From Cytophagales bacterium (GTDB lineage: Bacteria; Bacteroidota; Bacteroidia; Cytophagales; Cyclobacteriaceae): a stretch of 64,000 nt of DNA. Location of the stretch: NCBI GenBank assembly GCA_017303795.1, contig JAFLBR010000007.1, positions 186,001-250,000 on the forward strand, written 5' to 3'. The first letter of the stretch is position 1, and every line of letters begins with the position of its first letter. Both the position numbers and the translations under genes were made by a program. The notes under the pieces are model-generated. The model ran no database searches. It was not told the DNA's origin and saw nothing but the letters and a program-made list of their open reading frames with translations. This document shows, piece after piece, positions 1 through 8,657 of this stretch.

Positions 1-390
1 CCATTGTTGATTTACAAGTTCGAAGGCTTCGAGGCATTTAAACGATTTATTGCTAAAGTAAACGAAGAAACTATTTCCTTCTTAATGAAGTCCGACATAC
101 CCGTGCGCGATGCCGATCAGGTACAAGAAGCACGGCAGTTCAGACGCCAGAAATTGAGTGAGAAGAAAGAAGAGTCACGTTCGTTATTGCAAGGAGGCGG
201 ATCACAATCTGCGGCAACCGATACCCGCCAAACAGAAGAAAAAGTAATGCCTGTTAAATCTGAAAAAGTAGCGGGTAGAAATGATAAGGTAACGGTGCAG
301 TATCAGGATGGTCGTGTAGAAAAAGATGTGAAGTATAAAAAAGTAGAAGACGATATTAAAGCCGGCAAGTGTATTGTTATTGAAGGCTGA
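1..390 (+). CDS. secA: SecA preprotein translocase ATPase, C-terminal fragment
   Basis: This is the last 129 residues of SecA, the ATPase motor that drives unfolded preproteins through SecYEG; the gene begins upstream of the window and the frame is open from base 1. The segment IYKFEGFEAFKRF followed by VNEETISFLMKSDIP matches the end of the helical scaffold domain. It is followed by a charged low-complexity linker and a short conserved tail (VQYQDGRVEKDVKYKKVE) typical of Bacteroidota SecA. I see no C-terminal zinc motif (CxCx8CH), so SecB binding by that route is unlikely. Identification is from family knowledge of the C-terminus only. Confidence 0.85.
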   Translation, partial: PLLIYKFEGFEAFKRFIAKVNEETISFLMKSDIPVRDADQVQEARQFRRQKLSEKKEESRSLLQGGGSQSAATDTRQTEEKVMPVKSEKVAGRNDKVTVQYQDGRVEKDVKYKKVEDDIKAGKCIVIEG

Positions 391-478
391 TAAGTTGTTT
401 ACCGATTTTAGAGTACATTAGTCTTTATTATTGAATTGGTTAGATAACTCGTTGCAGGTTGCTTCGTATTTTAAAGCG

Positions 479-982
479 ATGGGAAAGATGTTTAGATTAT
501 TTTGTTTAGCATTGTTTTGTCACCTGCTGGTAGGTTGTGCCGTACAGAAGACTTCGGATAAACCGTACTACGAAAATCTTGCGGCTCACAGACCAAAAGT
601 AACTTTGCCTTCTGAAAACACCAGTAAAGACACGGCCAGCCAAACCAAAATAATAGCCGCTGTTACACCTACACATCATGTCAATGCAAAGGTTGATGCC
701 GTATTGGACAGTATAGATCGGTACAACCAGGTGCGTAAGTTTGTAGATGGTTACACCATTCAAATTTATTCCGGACAGAATCGCGAGCAGGCTATGGAGG
801 CCAAAAAGAAAATGACGAGCGATCTTCCGGAATACACTGCCAATCTTCAGTATCAGCAACCTAAATTTCGGGTAACGGTTGGGCGTTACTTTACCAAACT
901 CGAAGCACATCCTGATCTGGTTAAACTTCGCAGCAGCTTTACGGCCGCCATACTTGTTCCTGAAAAAATTCCAGTTCGCTAA
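479..982 (+). CDS. SPOR-domain lipoprotein
   Basis: Small outer-envelope lipoprotein. The N-terminus is a short hydrophobic signal ending in the lipobox LLVGC, so the mature protein should be lipidated on that cysteine. A variable spacer follows, then a C-terminal module (GYTIQIYSGQNREQAMEAKK to the end) with the spacing and FRVTVGRY strand of a SPOR fold, which binds denuded septal peptidoglycan. The start is chosen as the first ATG at 479; ATG 488 is equally possible, and the open frame upstream to 431 would put residues before the signal peptide. It lies 88 bp after secA on the same strand. A link to cell division or wall remodelling is inference from the domain. Confidence 0.75.
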   Translation: MGKMFRLFCLALFCHLLVGCAVQKTSDKPYYENLAAHRPKVTLPSENTSKDTASQTKIIAAVTPTHHVNAKVDAVLDSIDRYNQVRKFVDGYTIQIYSGQNREQAMEAKKKMTSDLPEYTANLQYQQPKFRVTVGRYFTKLEAHPDLVKLRSSFTAAILVPEKIPVR

Positions 983-1048
983 CAACAATTAAATTCTGAT
1001 TTAGAAATCTAAAGTTGCCCATGTATCTTACGTGTTTATAATTTCATT

Positions 1049-2083
1049 ATGAACAACGAAGGTAAGTGGGAAAAACGGTGGCACCCTTTGCGGGAAGAAT
1101 GGGTAGTTTATTCCGCTCATCGCAACAATCGTCCATGGCAAGGTGCCGGAAAAGCAACACCTAAACCTGCACCAGATTTCGATGCGACCTGTTATCTCTG
1201 CCCTGGTAACAAGCGAGTACATGGCAGCGCTAATCCTGATTATAAAGATGTTTTCATTTTTGAAAACGACCATCCGGTTGTGGGCATGCAAGCACCTGAT
1301 GTTCCTTCGGTTGATTCGCTTTATAAAAAAGAACCCGCCACGGGCATAGCAAAAGTAGTGTGTTACGATCCGCGGCATAACATCACGCTTTCGCAGATGA
1401 AGCTGCCGGAAATCGTGAAAGTGTTTGAATCGTTTCAGCAAGAGATGATTGCCTTCGAAAAAAATCCCGCCATTCATTCGGTATTAATTTTTGAAAACAA
1501 AGGCGAAGTGGTTGGTGTAAGTAACCCACATCCGCATTGCCAGATTTATGCATTGGATTTTGCGCTAAAGCTGGTTAGTCAGCAGATACGTGTAGCCAAT
1601 GAATACAGGTATGTAAATAATAAAAACATTTTTGAAGACATCATCGCACACGAACAGTATGACAAAAAAAGGATTATTGCTGAGAATGATTTTGCCATTG
1701 CCTTCATTCCTTACTTCGCGCGGTATGCGTATGAAGTAATGATCTTCCCGAAAGGAAATCACCAAACACTTATTTCGTTAAACGAGAAAGAGCTTGCCGG
1801 TTTTACAGCCGTGTTTCACCAAACTGTGCGCAAACTCGACATGAATTTCGAAATGGATTTCCCTTACGTGATGTCGATGATGCAAGCCCCGGTTGATGGT
1901 GGTTCTTATCCAGAGTTCAGAATGCATTGTTGGCTGCAGCCCCCCTATCGCCAACCTGGTTTAATCAAATATTTAGCCGGGCCAGAGATTGGTGCTGGAA
2001 ACTTTATGGCCGATACCATGCCCGAAGACAAAGCAGCTGAACTTCAAAAAATAAATGTGAAAGATTATTTATGGGAACGATAA
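1049..2083 (+). CDS. galT: Galactose-1-phosphate uridylyltransferase
   Basis: Transfers UMP between UDP-glucose and galactose-1-phosphate in the Leloir pathway, cytosolic. 344 residues, normal for the family. Visible motifs are the zinc-site CxxC (Cys48, Cys51), NPHPHCQIY with the HPH at 161-163 (His163 is the expected uridylylated nucleophile) and the C-terminal half with PEFRMHCWLQPP. Cys164 replaces the glycine usually found in HPHGQ. The gene is followed after 16 bp by a GHMP kinase, forming a galT-kinase pair without galE or galM nearby. HIT-superfamily membership is clear; galactose specificity is inferred from overall similarity. Confidence 0.9.
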   Translation: MNNEGKWEKRWHPLREEWVVYSAHRNNRPWQGAGKATPKPAPDFDATCYLCPGNKRVHGSANPDYKDVFIFENDHPVVGMQAPDVPSVDSLYKKEPATGIAKVVCYDPRHNITLSQMKLPEIVKVFESFQQEMIAFEKNPAIHSVLIFENKGEVVGVSNPHPHCQIYALDFALKLVSQQIRVANEYRYVNNKNIFEDIIAHEQYDKKRIIAENDFAIAFIPYFARYAYEVMIFPKGNHQTLISLNEKELAGFTAVFHQTVRKLDMNFEMDFPYVMSMMQAPVDGGSYPEFRMHCWLQPPYRQPGLIKYLAGPEIGAGNFMADTMPEDKAAELQKINVKDYLWER

Positions 2084-2099
2084 CCAGAAGTCAGTTTAT

Positions 2100-3383
2100 A
2101 TGTTAATCGAAACTTCTGCTCCCGGCCGCTTGGATGTAATGGGTGGCATTGCCGATTATTCCGGTTCGCTTGTTTTACAAATGCCTATTGCGCAACGCAC
2201 TACTGTAAAGTTACAACTGCGCACCGATTACCGATGCGAAATAAAAAGTTATATCGGCAGCAGCCAACCGTGGTTGCTTGATCTTGATTACCGCGATTTA
2301 TTGCTGAACAAGCAAGCCGACTATGCGTTTGCAAACACGTATCTCACACAACGCAAACAAATCTGGGCTGGTTATATTATTGGCTGCGCATTGGTGTTAC
2401 AAAAAGAAAAAGGAATTGAATTTACCGGTGCCTCTATCGAAGTTCATTCCGAAGTTCCGCTAGGCAAAGGAGTTTCGTCCTCCGCATCGGTTGAAGTTGC
2501 AACCATGCGTGCGTTGGCACAGGCTTTTCAACTTACATTAACGTCAACCGAGTTACCAACCCTCGCACAAAAGGTTGAGAACTTTGTAGTGGGTGCTCCA
2601 TGCGGCTTGATGGATCAGCTTGCTTGCCATTTAGGTGAACCGAATCATTTTCTGCCCATTGTTTGTCAACCGGATTTAGTTGAATCTTTAATTCCAATCC
2701 CGCAAGGATTACATTTTGTAGGCATTGATAGCGGAGTTAAACATGCGGTGAGTGGTCATCAATACGGAACTGTACGCAGTGCTGCATTTATGGGCTACTC
2801 CATTATTGCTTCACATCTCGGTGCCTCCACGCACGATTTGAAACACGCACTTCAAACAGGGGAGCGTAATCATTTACCCTTTCGGGGATATTTGTGTAAT
2901 ATTTCTGTTGATGAATTCGAATCGCTCCAGAACATTTTACCGGATAAACTTTCTGGAAAAGATTTTTTAGAAAAACAGGTTTCCATTGATCCGGTAACGA
3001 AAATAAATCTTGATACCGCTTATGCGGTTCGTACCTGCACCGAACATCCGGTTTACGAAAACAATCGCGTAAGCCAGTTCAGATCATTATTAAATGCCTA
3101 CGTGCAACAACAAACAAGCGAACAAACAAAAACGTTAACCGCATTAGGCAACCTGATGTATGCTGCGCACGAAAGTTATTCGCGCTGTGGTTTAGGTTCT
3201 GATCGTACCGATGAAATTGTAGCGCTTGCAAAAAAATCTGAGGGAATCTACGGAGCCAAGATTACAGGCGGTGGCCAGGGAGGCACAGTTTGTTTGCTGA
3301 CAGATACTGCCGGCAAACAAACTGCTAAAGCATTGCATCAATCACTTTGTGAAAAATACAATCAGCCGCTGGTTTGGTTTTAA
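2100..3383 (+). CDS. GHMP sugar kinase in the galactokinase position, arabinokinase-like
   Basis: A 427-residue GHMP-family small-molecule kinase. The N-terminal sugar-recognition motif reads APGRLDVMGGIADYSGS, the ATP loop is PLGKGVSSSAS at 120-130, and the third GHMP motif is ITGGGQGG at 388-395. Classical galactokinases carry GRVNLIGEHTDYN in the first motif; the form seen here is that of the kinase domain of plant L-arabinokinase and related bacterial proteins. Position directly after galT argues for galactose as substrate, while the motif leaves L-arabinose or another sugar open. The stop codon overlaps the convergent gene's stop by four bases. Kinase call is firm, substrate is not. Confidence 0.75.
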   Translation: MLIETSAPGRLDVMGGIADYSGSLVLQMPIAQRTTVKLQLRTDYRCEIKSYIGSSQPWLLDLDYRDLLLNKQADYAFANTYLTQRKQIWAGYIIGCALVLQKEKGIEFTGASIEVHSEVPLGKGVSSSASVEVATMRALAQAFQLTLTSTELPTLAQKVENFVVGAPCGLMDQLACHLGEPNHFLPIVCQPDLVESLIPIPQGLHFVGIDSGVKHAVSGHQYGTVRSAAFMGYSIIASHLGASTHDLKHALQTGERNHLPFRGYLCNISVDEFESLQNILPDKLSGKDFLEKQVSIDPVTKINLDTAYAVRTCTEHPVYENNRVSQFRSLLNAYVQQQTSEQTKTLTALGNLMYAAHESYSRCGLGSDRTDEIVALAKKSEGIYGAKITGGGQGGTVCLLTDTAGKQTAKALHQSLCEKYNQPLVWF

Positions 3384-5296
3384 GGTGTAGGCACACGCAA
3401 CGAATTAATCCACTTCGCAATCTTCAAGGCTTCATCTTTTGGTACTTGTGGCATAGGTGCCATAGGTGTTTCGTGCTCTGGCCAGTTTTTTGGTTCGGGA
3501 TTATAAATCAATTGCACCATGCGCTCATCGGTGTATTTGCGTTTCGCAATATCCGCAAACGAAGGCCCCACCTGTCGCTTGTTGGTATTGTGGCAAGCCG
3601 TACAGGTATTCTTCACCAACAACGGTTCTATCTCAGCATACGTTAATGATTTGCTGGTTGCGCTGGTGGTTTGAGTTACTGGTTTAGCAGCAGGCTTAAC
3701 AGGCGTTGAGCGTTTTGTACTCAACTGATTTGCCGGCAACTTCTCGCCCTCAGGAATATTGTTTAACGTATAGTATGCCGCATTGTGCAGCACGGGTAAA
3801 CCTTCTTTCGAGCGAATGCCCGGAACCATCAATTCATGCAAATAATATTGGCGGAGATTCTCAACCACCACTCTTACTTTCAAACCATCATCCGAAACCT
3901 TCACACCTTTAATGTTTAATTTCTCATCATTAATGGTTGGACTTCCGTAAACGGGATGATATTTATAGATGTAACTGCGGCCAAAGTATGAATCCAGATT
4001 TTCGGCAGTGGTTTTATCAACTGGTTGCGTAAACTCTATTTCAAAACCATCGGGCATTGCTTTAACAGTTTTCATTTCCATCGGCACTTTACCCGTCCAC
4101 ACCAAACGCTGTAACCCAGCCGTGCTTGTACCAGCCGAACCCCAACCGCGATTGGTAAGCCCCGCATACAACGAACCATCGTGGCCCCAGTTCATCCGCA
4201 ACACACCCGATTGAAAGCCAGACTTAAATTCAAACGCTACGCCTTGAAATTCACCTTTCACTTTCTCCATCACCACGCGCATGATTTTGCTCTGACCCTG
4301 ATCGCCCACAAAAATTTGTCCGGCAAACGGCCCAAACTTACCATTGGTTTCATCTTTAATAATTTCTGCATTTGAAATTCCCAATACCCCATGTGGCAAC
4401 CAAACTGCTGGTAAACGTGTAGCTGGAAAATCATTCTTTAGATTATAAAACAGATCAGGATTTTTTTCATCGGCAATATTTTCAGGTTTAATGTAGGCAC
4501 CTTCCTTTTTAATCTGCCGCGCATCTACCTTCGCATACAATTGCTCGGTAGAAATTTTTACAGGTGAGTTTGCACGATCTGTCCAGCGCAAGCCTGCCGG
4601 ATGTCCGGTAAAGCTTCCTTTCGTTACGTGAAAGATTCCACCTGAACCTTGCCAATCGCCTTGGTTATCATCATAAAAAAGTTCACCATCAATCATTCCC
4701 AAACCACAAGGCGAGCGCATGCCTGTTGCCCACGGTTCCATATTTCCATCAGGCGAAATTTTCATCGTCCATCCACGCCACGGAACTCGGCTTTCACCAC
4801 GCCACCATTCTTCATCGCCAAACGCAACGTTACCGGTAACAAAGAAACTTCCATCAGGTGCAACCTTTGGCCCGAATGAATATTCGTGATAATGTCCCGA
4901 CAAGGGCCAGGCATAAACGGTTTCATACACATCGGCACGATCATCGCCATTGGTATCTTTCAGTTTAGTTAACTCACCGCGTTGAGCGGTGTACAATGCG
5001 CCTTCATGCCAGGCCAACCCCAAAGCTTCGTGCAAACCAGAAGCAAACAAGGTATAGCGCGGCTGGCCCTTCTCCATACTTGCATTTTCAATCAACCACA
5101 CATCGCCTCTGCGTGTGCATACTGCAATGCGGCCATCGGGTAATGTAGCAACACCGCCCACTTCCAGCAACATGCCTTCGGGCGCGGGTAAAGTCATGAT
5201 ACGGTAATAGTCTTCTTCTTTGGGAGTTTTAGAAGTTTGAGCAAAGAGTGGCTGCATCAACCACACACTTATTATTGTAATGAATATTTTCTTCAT
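3380..5296 (-). CDS. Secreted beta-propeller dehydrogenase-like protein with C-terminal cytochrome c
   Basis: Periplasmic protein of 638 residues with a Sec signal peptide ending in LFAQ. Residues of roughly 30-420 form repeated propeller blades of the sorbosone/PQQ-glucose dehydrogenase type (VATLPDGRIAVCTRRGDVW, GHYHEYSFGPKVAPDGS). A middle region of beta-type sequence follows. The C-terminus is a mono-haem cytochrome c: CTACH at 565-569 and a candidate Met ligand at 612 in ETPMAPMP. This arrangement suggests substrate oxidation in the propeller with electrons passed to the attached haem. It lies 20 bp downstream of the DUF1080 gene on the same strand, implying an operon. PQQ binding and substrate are not proven by the sequence. 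Confidence 0.75.
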   Translation of the reverse strand: MKKIFITIISVWLMQPLFAQTSKTPKEEDYYRIMTLPAPEGMLLEVGGVATLPDGRIAVCTRRGDVWLIENASMEKGQPRYTLFASGLHEALGLAWHEGALYTAQRGELTKLKDTNGDDRADVYETVYAWPLSGHYHEYSFGPKVAPDGSFFVTGNVAFGDEEWWRGESRVPWRGWTMKISPDGNMEPWATGMRSPCGLGMIDGELFYDDNQGDWQGSGGIFHVTKGSFTGHPAGLRWTDRANSPVKISTEQLYAKVDARQIKKEGAYIKPENIADEKNPDLFYNLKNDFPATRLPAVWLPHGVLGISNAEIIKDETNGKFGPFAGQIFVGDQGQSKIMRVVMEKVKGEFQGVAFEFKSGFQSGVLRMNWGHDGSLYAGLTNRGWGSAGTSTAGLQRLVWTGKVPMEMKTVKAMPDGFEIEFTQPVDKTTAENLDSYFGRSYIYKYHPVYGSPTINDEKLNIKGVKVSDDGLKVRVVVENLRQYYLHELMVPGIRSKEGLPVLHNAAYYTLNNIPEGEKLPANQLSTKRSTPVKPAAKPVTQTTSATSKSLTYAEIEPLLVKNTCTACHNTNKRQVGPSFADIAKRKYTDERMVQLIYNPEPKNWPEHETPMAPMPQVPKDEALKIAKWINSLRVPTP

Positions 5297-5316
5297 AAAA
5301 TTTCTTCGTTAAAGAA

Positions 5317-7230
5317 TTACCAGATGATTGTGTAGCTGAACGATCCGCTTACGGGAATAATTAATTCCTGCACACCTTTGCTTTCGCGGATTTGAGGAGT
5401 GCCGGTAACTTTGATATAATAACTTTTGTCATCAATGGCATACGAACCATTCGGGTTTTTCGTAATCACTTTCCCTTCGGCCAGTTTATAATACAATCCG
5501 GTTTTGCCTTCCAGATTTTTAATGGCTACCTCATGCACAATCGCATTCTCTTTGGGATACACTTTATCTTCTACTTGCAATCCACGGTAAGTGGCTTTAA
5601 AGGTTGGTCGCCCCGAATCATCTACAGTATAACCTCTGGAACGATACTCGCCTTGTGCTACTTCTGCTTCGCGCGCTATTACAGGAAACGTTTCATTGGC
5701 TGAGGTTAAAAAAGCCAACGGTTGATTGTTGAAAAGAAATAACGTAGCACCAAGCGGTTTGAAAGAACCATCGCCCCGATCGTGCCACATAGGCGTTGCA
5801 TCCACAAACTCACCACGCCAAACACAAGCAAGATTTCCAGCTTTCAAATCATACACATAATGTACACCGGAAGGATCGCCCACACCTATGGTATGCGTTA
5901 AGCGTTGTTTGTAATCGTCTTTAAAATCGAGGAAAGCCCGCAATAACTTTGGTGAGTTGGTTGGGTTGAGTAAAATGGGTGATACCGGTTGGTCGTTGGG
6001 CGGATAAGAATTAAATGCGTGCAAGGCCTTGAGGTCTGCTCCGGCCTGAACATAAAAGCCAAGTCGCGGTGGCATCCACGAAGCATTTTTATAATTGATG
6101 ATTTCGAATGGGTATGAACCAGCTTTAAGAGTAATGGTTGCCTGATTGGTTGGCCACCAGCCATCGCCACTTTGTGAATTAACCAATTGTTGATTGTTAA
6201 TGGTTAATCGCGCACCACCGGTATAAGCCAGCAGGAACCGATATTCGGCATCGTCTGATACAGTTAGTGTTCCGGTATATCGCGTGCCATAGGCATCTTC
6301 ATTCTCTAACACTTCGCAACTAATTTCAGAAAGTTTACCGCTGGCCGCCACAGGTAACGAAACAAAATCAGAAATCAACTTATAGTTTCCATACCAGGTT
6401 TGATAAGCCACTTCATTTACATTTACAGTAACCGGTTTAACAGCAGTGTATCTAATATTGCGAATGGCAACCGGCCCATGGTCGCCCTGAATCATTAAAG
6501 GGCCGGTTGGTTTTTCGTTGTTTTCAATCGGGCCACCGGTAGGTAACGGAACTTCTACATTATCGTGAATACGAACGCCATTCAGATCGACATACACAAA
6601 GCGTGCGTTTTCAATTTTGTTACCAGCTGCATCGAAGCGTGGCGCACGAAACGAGATTTTAAATTTCTGCCACAAGCCAGGCGCTTTCGCGGGATTGCTG
6701 AGCGGAGCTTTGCCCATATAAATTTTTCCTTTCTCATTTTCCCAGTTGCGATAAATACCACCAATGTCTCCAAACTTAGGGTTCTTAACGCCCCAACTAT
6801 CTAACAACTGCACTTCGTACCGGCCTTGCAAATAAATACCAGAGTTGGAACCACGCGGCAACATTACTTCCAGTTCAAGTTCGAGATCGCCATGTTCAAG
6901 ATTAGTAACGAGATGATCTTTCTTTGTATCATCATTCATGTTAAGCAGAATGCCTGAACCTGATGTGAAGGTTACTGCCTTTTGCTCGGTTATAGCAACC
7001 ACGCCTTTGGTTTTTTTGCCACGCTTTTCGATTACGGGTTGCAATTCAGTTTTTCCCTTTTCATGAATGTCGAGATCGGGATTGATGACCACATCGCCCA
7101 CAATTTGCCAGTTGCCCGCCTGCGGACGAAAGGCAGAAAGATCGTTCAGGTTTAAATTTTGTGTCTGGGCTGCTGCGGGAAATGCACATGCCACACAAAC
7201 ACACAGAAATAATAATCGTTTTATAAACAT
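5317..7230 (-). CDS. Exported DUF1080 (3-keto-disaccharide hydrolase family) protein with PA14-like domain
   Basis: Secreted protein of 637 residues. The signal peptide is MFIKRLLFLCVCVACAFP, with cleavage near AAAQ; the ATG at 7230 is preferred over the GTG at 7248 because it starts the signal peptide. Residues about 90-260 match DUF1080 (SGIYLQGRYEVQLLDSWG, GPLMIQGDHGPVAIRNI), a laminin-G/glucanase fold recently linked to hydrolysis of 3-ketoglycosides. Around 300-390 there is a PA14-like carbohydrate-binding segment (GTLTVSDDAEYRFLLAYTGG). The remaining third is unassigned. Upstream partner of the propeller/cytochrome gene; together they could oxidise and cleave a glycoside in the periplasm. 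That pathway is inference. Confidence 0.75.
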   Translation of the reverse strand: MFIKRLLFLCVCVACAFPAAAQTQNLNLNDLSAFRPQAGNWQIVGDVVINPDLDIHEKGKTELQPVIEKRGKKTKGVVAITEQKAVTFTSGSGILLNMNDDTKKDHLVTNLEHGDLELELEVMLPRGSNSGIYLQGRYEVQLLDSWGVKNPKFGDIGGIYRNWENEKGKIYMGKAPLSNPAKAPGLWQKFKISFRAPRFDAAGNKIENARFVYVDLNGVRIHDNVEVPLPTGGPIENNEKPTGPLMIQGDHGPVAIRNIRYTAVKPVTVNVNEVAYQTWYGNYKLISDFVSLPVAASGKLSEISCEVLENEDAYGTRYTGTLTVSDDAEYRFLLAYTGGARLTINNQQLVNSQSGDGWWPTNQATITLKAGSYPFEIINYKNASWMPPRLGFYVQAGADLKALHAFNSYPPNDQPVSPILLNPTNSPKLLRAFLDFKDDYKQRLTHTIGVGDPSGVHYVYDLKAGNLACVWRGEFVDATPMWHDRGDGSFKPLGATLFLFNNQPLAFLTSANETFPVIAREAEVAQGEYRSRGYTVDDSGRPTFKATYRGLQVEDKVYPKENAIVHEVAIKNLEGKTGLYYKLAEGKVITKNPNGSYAIDDKSYYIKVTGTPQIRESKGVQELIIPVSGSFSYTIIW

Positions 7231-7317
7231 AGTGTAAAAGTGAGCCACGAATATCTACTTCCTGATGGCCAATCCCAAACATTAAACAACCGGATTTTTT
7301 ATCCGTTAAAACCTCGG

Positions 7318-7325
7318 TAACTTTG
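7318..7325 (+). promoter_or_regulatory. Bacteroidota -7 box directly before the M20 hydrolase start
   Basis: TAACTTTG matches the -7 consensus TAnnTTTG exactly. About 20 bp upstream there is only TTTT, not TTTG, so the -33 element is weak. The expected start of transcription falls at or within a few bases of the ATG at 7330, which would give a leaderless or nearly leaderless mRNA. Confidence 0.5.
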
Positions 7326-7329
7326 GCCC

Positions 7330-8514
7330 ATGCACCTGATCGATAAAATTAAATCGCTATCTGAAAGTTTACAGCCCGAAGTAGTTCAATGGCGCAGGCA
7401 TCTACATGCCAACCCGGAACTTTCTTATGATGAATTTAACACTGCAAAGTTTGTAGCTGAACAATTAAATTCATTTGGGCTGGAGCCGGTGTCAATGGCC
7501 ACTACCGGACTCGTTGCCTTGATTCAGGGTAAACCCGGAAAAAATACGATTGCCTTGCGGGCCGATATGGATGCTTTGCCCATCGAAGAAAAAAATAATG
7601 TTGCTTATAAATCAACTAAGCCGGGTGTGATGCATGCGTGCGGCCACGATGTGCACACGGCCTCGTTGCTGGGTACAGCTAAAATACTTTCGCAAATCAA
7701 AAATGAATTTGAAGGCACGGTTAAGCTGATCTTTCAACCGGGCGAAGAAAAAAATCCGGGTGGTGCTTCGTACATGATTAAAGAAGGGGCATTGCAAAAC
7801 CCGATACCGGCTTCTATCATTGGGCAACATGTAATGCCTTTGGTGCCGGTAGGTAAAGTGGGCTTTCGCGAAGGCATGTATATGGCCAGCAGCGATGAAA
7901 TTTATCTGAAAGTAATTGGCAAAGGTGGGCATGGTGCAGCACCGGAACTCACCATAGATCCGGTAGTGATTGCCGCACACATTATTATCGGGTTGCAACA
8001 GGTTATCAGTCGCAACGCCAGCCCGAAACAACCTACGGTGTTAACCTTTGGCCGCATTATGGCCGAAGGCGCTACCAACATTATTCCCAATGAAGTAAAC
8101 ATTGCCGGTACGTTTCGGGCACTTAATGAACAATGGCGCAAAGAAGGTTTGGCAAAAATTGAAAAGATGGCCAAAGGCATTGCTGAAAGTATGGGCGGCA
8201 TGTGTGAAGTAAACATTTCGCACGGATATCCTTACTTAGAAAATAATCCGGAGCTTACGCGAAGAATCCGCCAGGCAGCTGAAGCATATGTGGGAAAAGA
8301 AAATGTGGTGGATATTGATCTTACGTTGGGGTCGGAAGACTTTGCTTATTATTCGCACGTAGTGCCCGCTTCATTTTACCGGTTGGGTACCCGCAACGAA
8401 GCAAAGGGATTAACTTCGTATGTACACTCGCCTACTTTTGATATTGATGAAGATGCGTTGAGGCTTGGCCCCGGCCTAATGGCGTGGATGGCTATTCAGG
8501 AACTTTCAAGTTAA
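7330..8514 (+). CDS. M20 family amidohydrolase (N-acyl amino acid or peptide deacylase)
   Basis: Zinc-dependent cytosolic amidohydrolase of 394 residues, the usual length for the M20D group (hippurate hydrolase, N-acetyl-diaminopimelate deacetylase, IAA-amino acid hydrolase). Conserved pieces are ALRADMDALPI, MHACGHDVHTASLLG with the first metal ligands, FQPGEE with the catalytic Glu, and the GKGGHGAAPE loop of the dimerisation domain. There is no signal peptide. It is divergent from the DUF1080 operon. The physiological substrate cannot be read from the sequence; housekeeping amino-acid salvage is the simplest guess. Confidence 0.85.
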   Translation: MHLIDKIKSLSESLQPEVVQWRRHLHANPELSYDEFNTAKFVAEQLNSFGLEPVSMATTGLVALIQGKPGKNTIALRADMDALPIEEKNNVAYKSTKPGVMHACGHDVHTASLLGTAKILSQIKNEFEGTVKLIFQPGEEKNPGGASYMIKEGALQNPIPASIIGQHVMPLVPVGKVGFREGMYMASSDEIYLKVIGKGGHGAAPELTIDPVVIAAHIIIGLQQVISRNASPKQPTVLTFGRIMAEGATNIIPNEVNIAGTFRALNEQWRKEGLAKIEKMAKGIAESMGGMCEVNISHGYPYLENNPELTRRIRQAAEAYVGKENVVDIDLTLGSEDFAYYSHVVPASFYRLGTRNEAKGLTSYVHSPTFDIDEDALRLGPGLMAWMAIQELSS

Positions 8515-8657
8515 TTCTTTGTTGCTCACAACCAACGCAGGGCTTCACCACGTTTAATTATTTCGCCCTTTCAGACCTTACGGGATAACTTGTGAAACAG
8601 AATTAAGTAATTGTTACGTCCTTAATTGTATGCCTGGCCTACTTATATTTACAACTC

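Noticed and set aside
506-988. Long open frame on the minus strand opposite the SPOR lipoprotein
   Set aside because: It is antisense to a gene with a clear lipobox and SPOR domain, and its translation looks like random antisense protein.
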